Shown here: in pieces, positions 63,370 to 64,000 of the stretch
How the letters are laid out: each line of letters begins with the position of its first letter
Numbering within the stretch: the first letter of the stretch is position 1
Assembly: GCA_037176905.1 (NCBI GenBank)
Contig: JBBBWG010026336.1
Location: forward strand, 1-64,000
From: Azolla pinnata
Taxonomy: Eukaryota > Streptophyta > Polypodiopsida > Salviniales > Salviniaceae
Length of the DNA stretch: 64,000 bases
Direction: 5' to 3'
Notes under the pieces: model-generated
What the model was told of the DNA's origin: nothing
Seen by the model: only the letters and a program-made list of their open reading frames with translations
Databases searched by the model: none
Position numbers and translations under genes: made by a program

Positions 63370-64000
63370 AAAGAAACCCAAGATTATTATAATGCAATGG
63401 TTACTAGTACATAGGGCCCTCCTTGTGGGGCAAATGCAACAATCAATTGAATCAAGTAGGTGTAAATTGTGCAATTACCATATTGAAACATTGAAACACT
63501 GTTTATGGGAATGTCAAGCAGCACAATTGGTATGGAAGAGAGTCTTAAAGATTCTAGCGATCAGTTGTATAGAGGGATTATTTTCTTGGGGTATGGTTGT
63601 GTGGGCTATTTCAGATGTGATGACATTTCAGTATGACTCAGATCCGAGAAATACAGTTTTTAAGATACAACAAAAGCGGGTAAGTTCTATGCAAATGGAA
63701 CAATTGCAAGTCCCTTATGTGATTAAGAACATGCATGTTGCGTGGGAGTTGATGTGTGCAATTACCATGTGGTATATTTGGACAACTAGGTGTAGTAAGG
63801 TGTTTGATGATAATACAGTGCATCCAGTTGAAACTGTTCATAATATCTAGGTGATGGCGGTGCGTACCTTGAAGGGGCAATATGATGACCTCATAAGTCA
63901 TGAACCAAATGATAGAAATGCAAGACTTTTGTTTCTAGCACATTGGCAAAATGAGCCTTTTTTACAGCTTCGAGATGAGTCACCAATTTGGAACTTCACA
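63370..64000 (+). mobile_element. LINE ORF2 3' fragment (plus strand), continues beyond the window
   Basis: The frame reads IIIMQWLLVHRALLVG, then the zf-RVT signature CKLCNYHIETLKHCLWEC, QAAQLVWKRVLKIL, and the C-terminal tail MCAITMWYIWTTRCSKVF. After a stop where Trp would be expected (63848), the same frame continues with VMAVRTLKGQYDDLISHEPN to the window edge. This copy is much better preserved than the stacked ends at 2.5-4.6 kb and belongs to a related but distinct subfamily. Confidence 0.85.

Overview
The window is nuclear DNA from a land plant. It carries spliced genes with GT-AG introns, plant forms of cytosolic ribosomal proteins (L13a, S29), a plant-type ATG16 with WD40 repeats, an ECT/YTH m6A reader, a TIC32-like short-chain dehydrogenase, a plastid-atpA-like fragment inside an intron, AAACCCTAA-type telobox words near genes, and DUF4283/zf-RVT LINEs. 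The lineage within land plants cannot be fixed from the sequence.

Layout. 1-5.7 kb: a GA microsatellite, then a decayed L1-type LINE followed by more 5'-truncated LINE 3' ends stacked head to tail. 5.7-8.6 kb (-): an ankyrin-repeat gene with a 23-bp minisatellite in an intron. 8.7-11.2 kb: LINE pieces, a small inverted-repeat element and ends of a MITE-like family. 11.4-13.8 kb (+): RPL13a. 15.3-19.1 kb (-): TIC32-like SDR, 8 exons. 19.5-19.8 kb: interstitial TTAGGG array. 21.1-23.0 kb (-): RPS29, with a 16-unit tandem array upstream (23.2-24.0 kb). 24.9-26.0 kb: two MITE ends, a tandem duplication and a long AAAT microsatellite. 26.5-39.5 kb (+): a gene of about 20 exons for a long, unrecognised coiled-coil protein. 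41.0-45.8 kb (-): YTH-domain gene. 46-49.8 kb: microsatellites, a MITE copy, heat-shock-element-like clusters and a 1-kb CATACA/CATGCA array. 49.9-53.3 kb (+): ATG16. 54.3-56.7 kb (-): TPR protein with a degenerate J domain. 57.2-58.2 kb: two adjacent full MITE copies. 58.2-60.9 kb: repeats. 60.9-62.0 kb (-): a small gene or gene remnant of unknown function. 62.0-64.0 kb: a SINE-like unit and two divergent LINE fragments.

The genes do not form a pathway; they are ordinary single genes (translation, autophagy, RNA reading, redox, chaperone-like) set in repeat-rich DNA. The most distinctive feature is how often tandem repeats lie inside introns or right next to promoters and transposon ends. 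All exon models come from reading frames, GT/AG sites, phase agreement and remembered family sequences; no alignment or transcript data were available.
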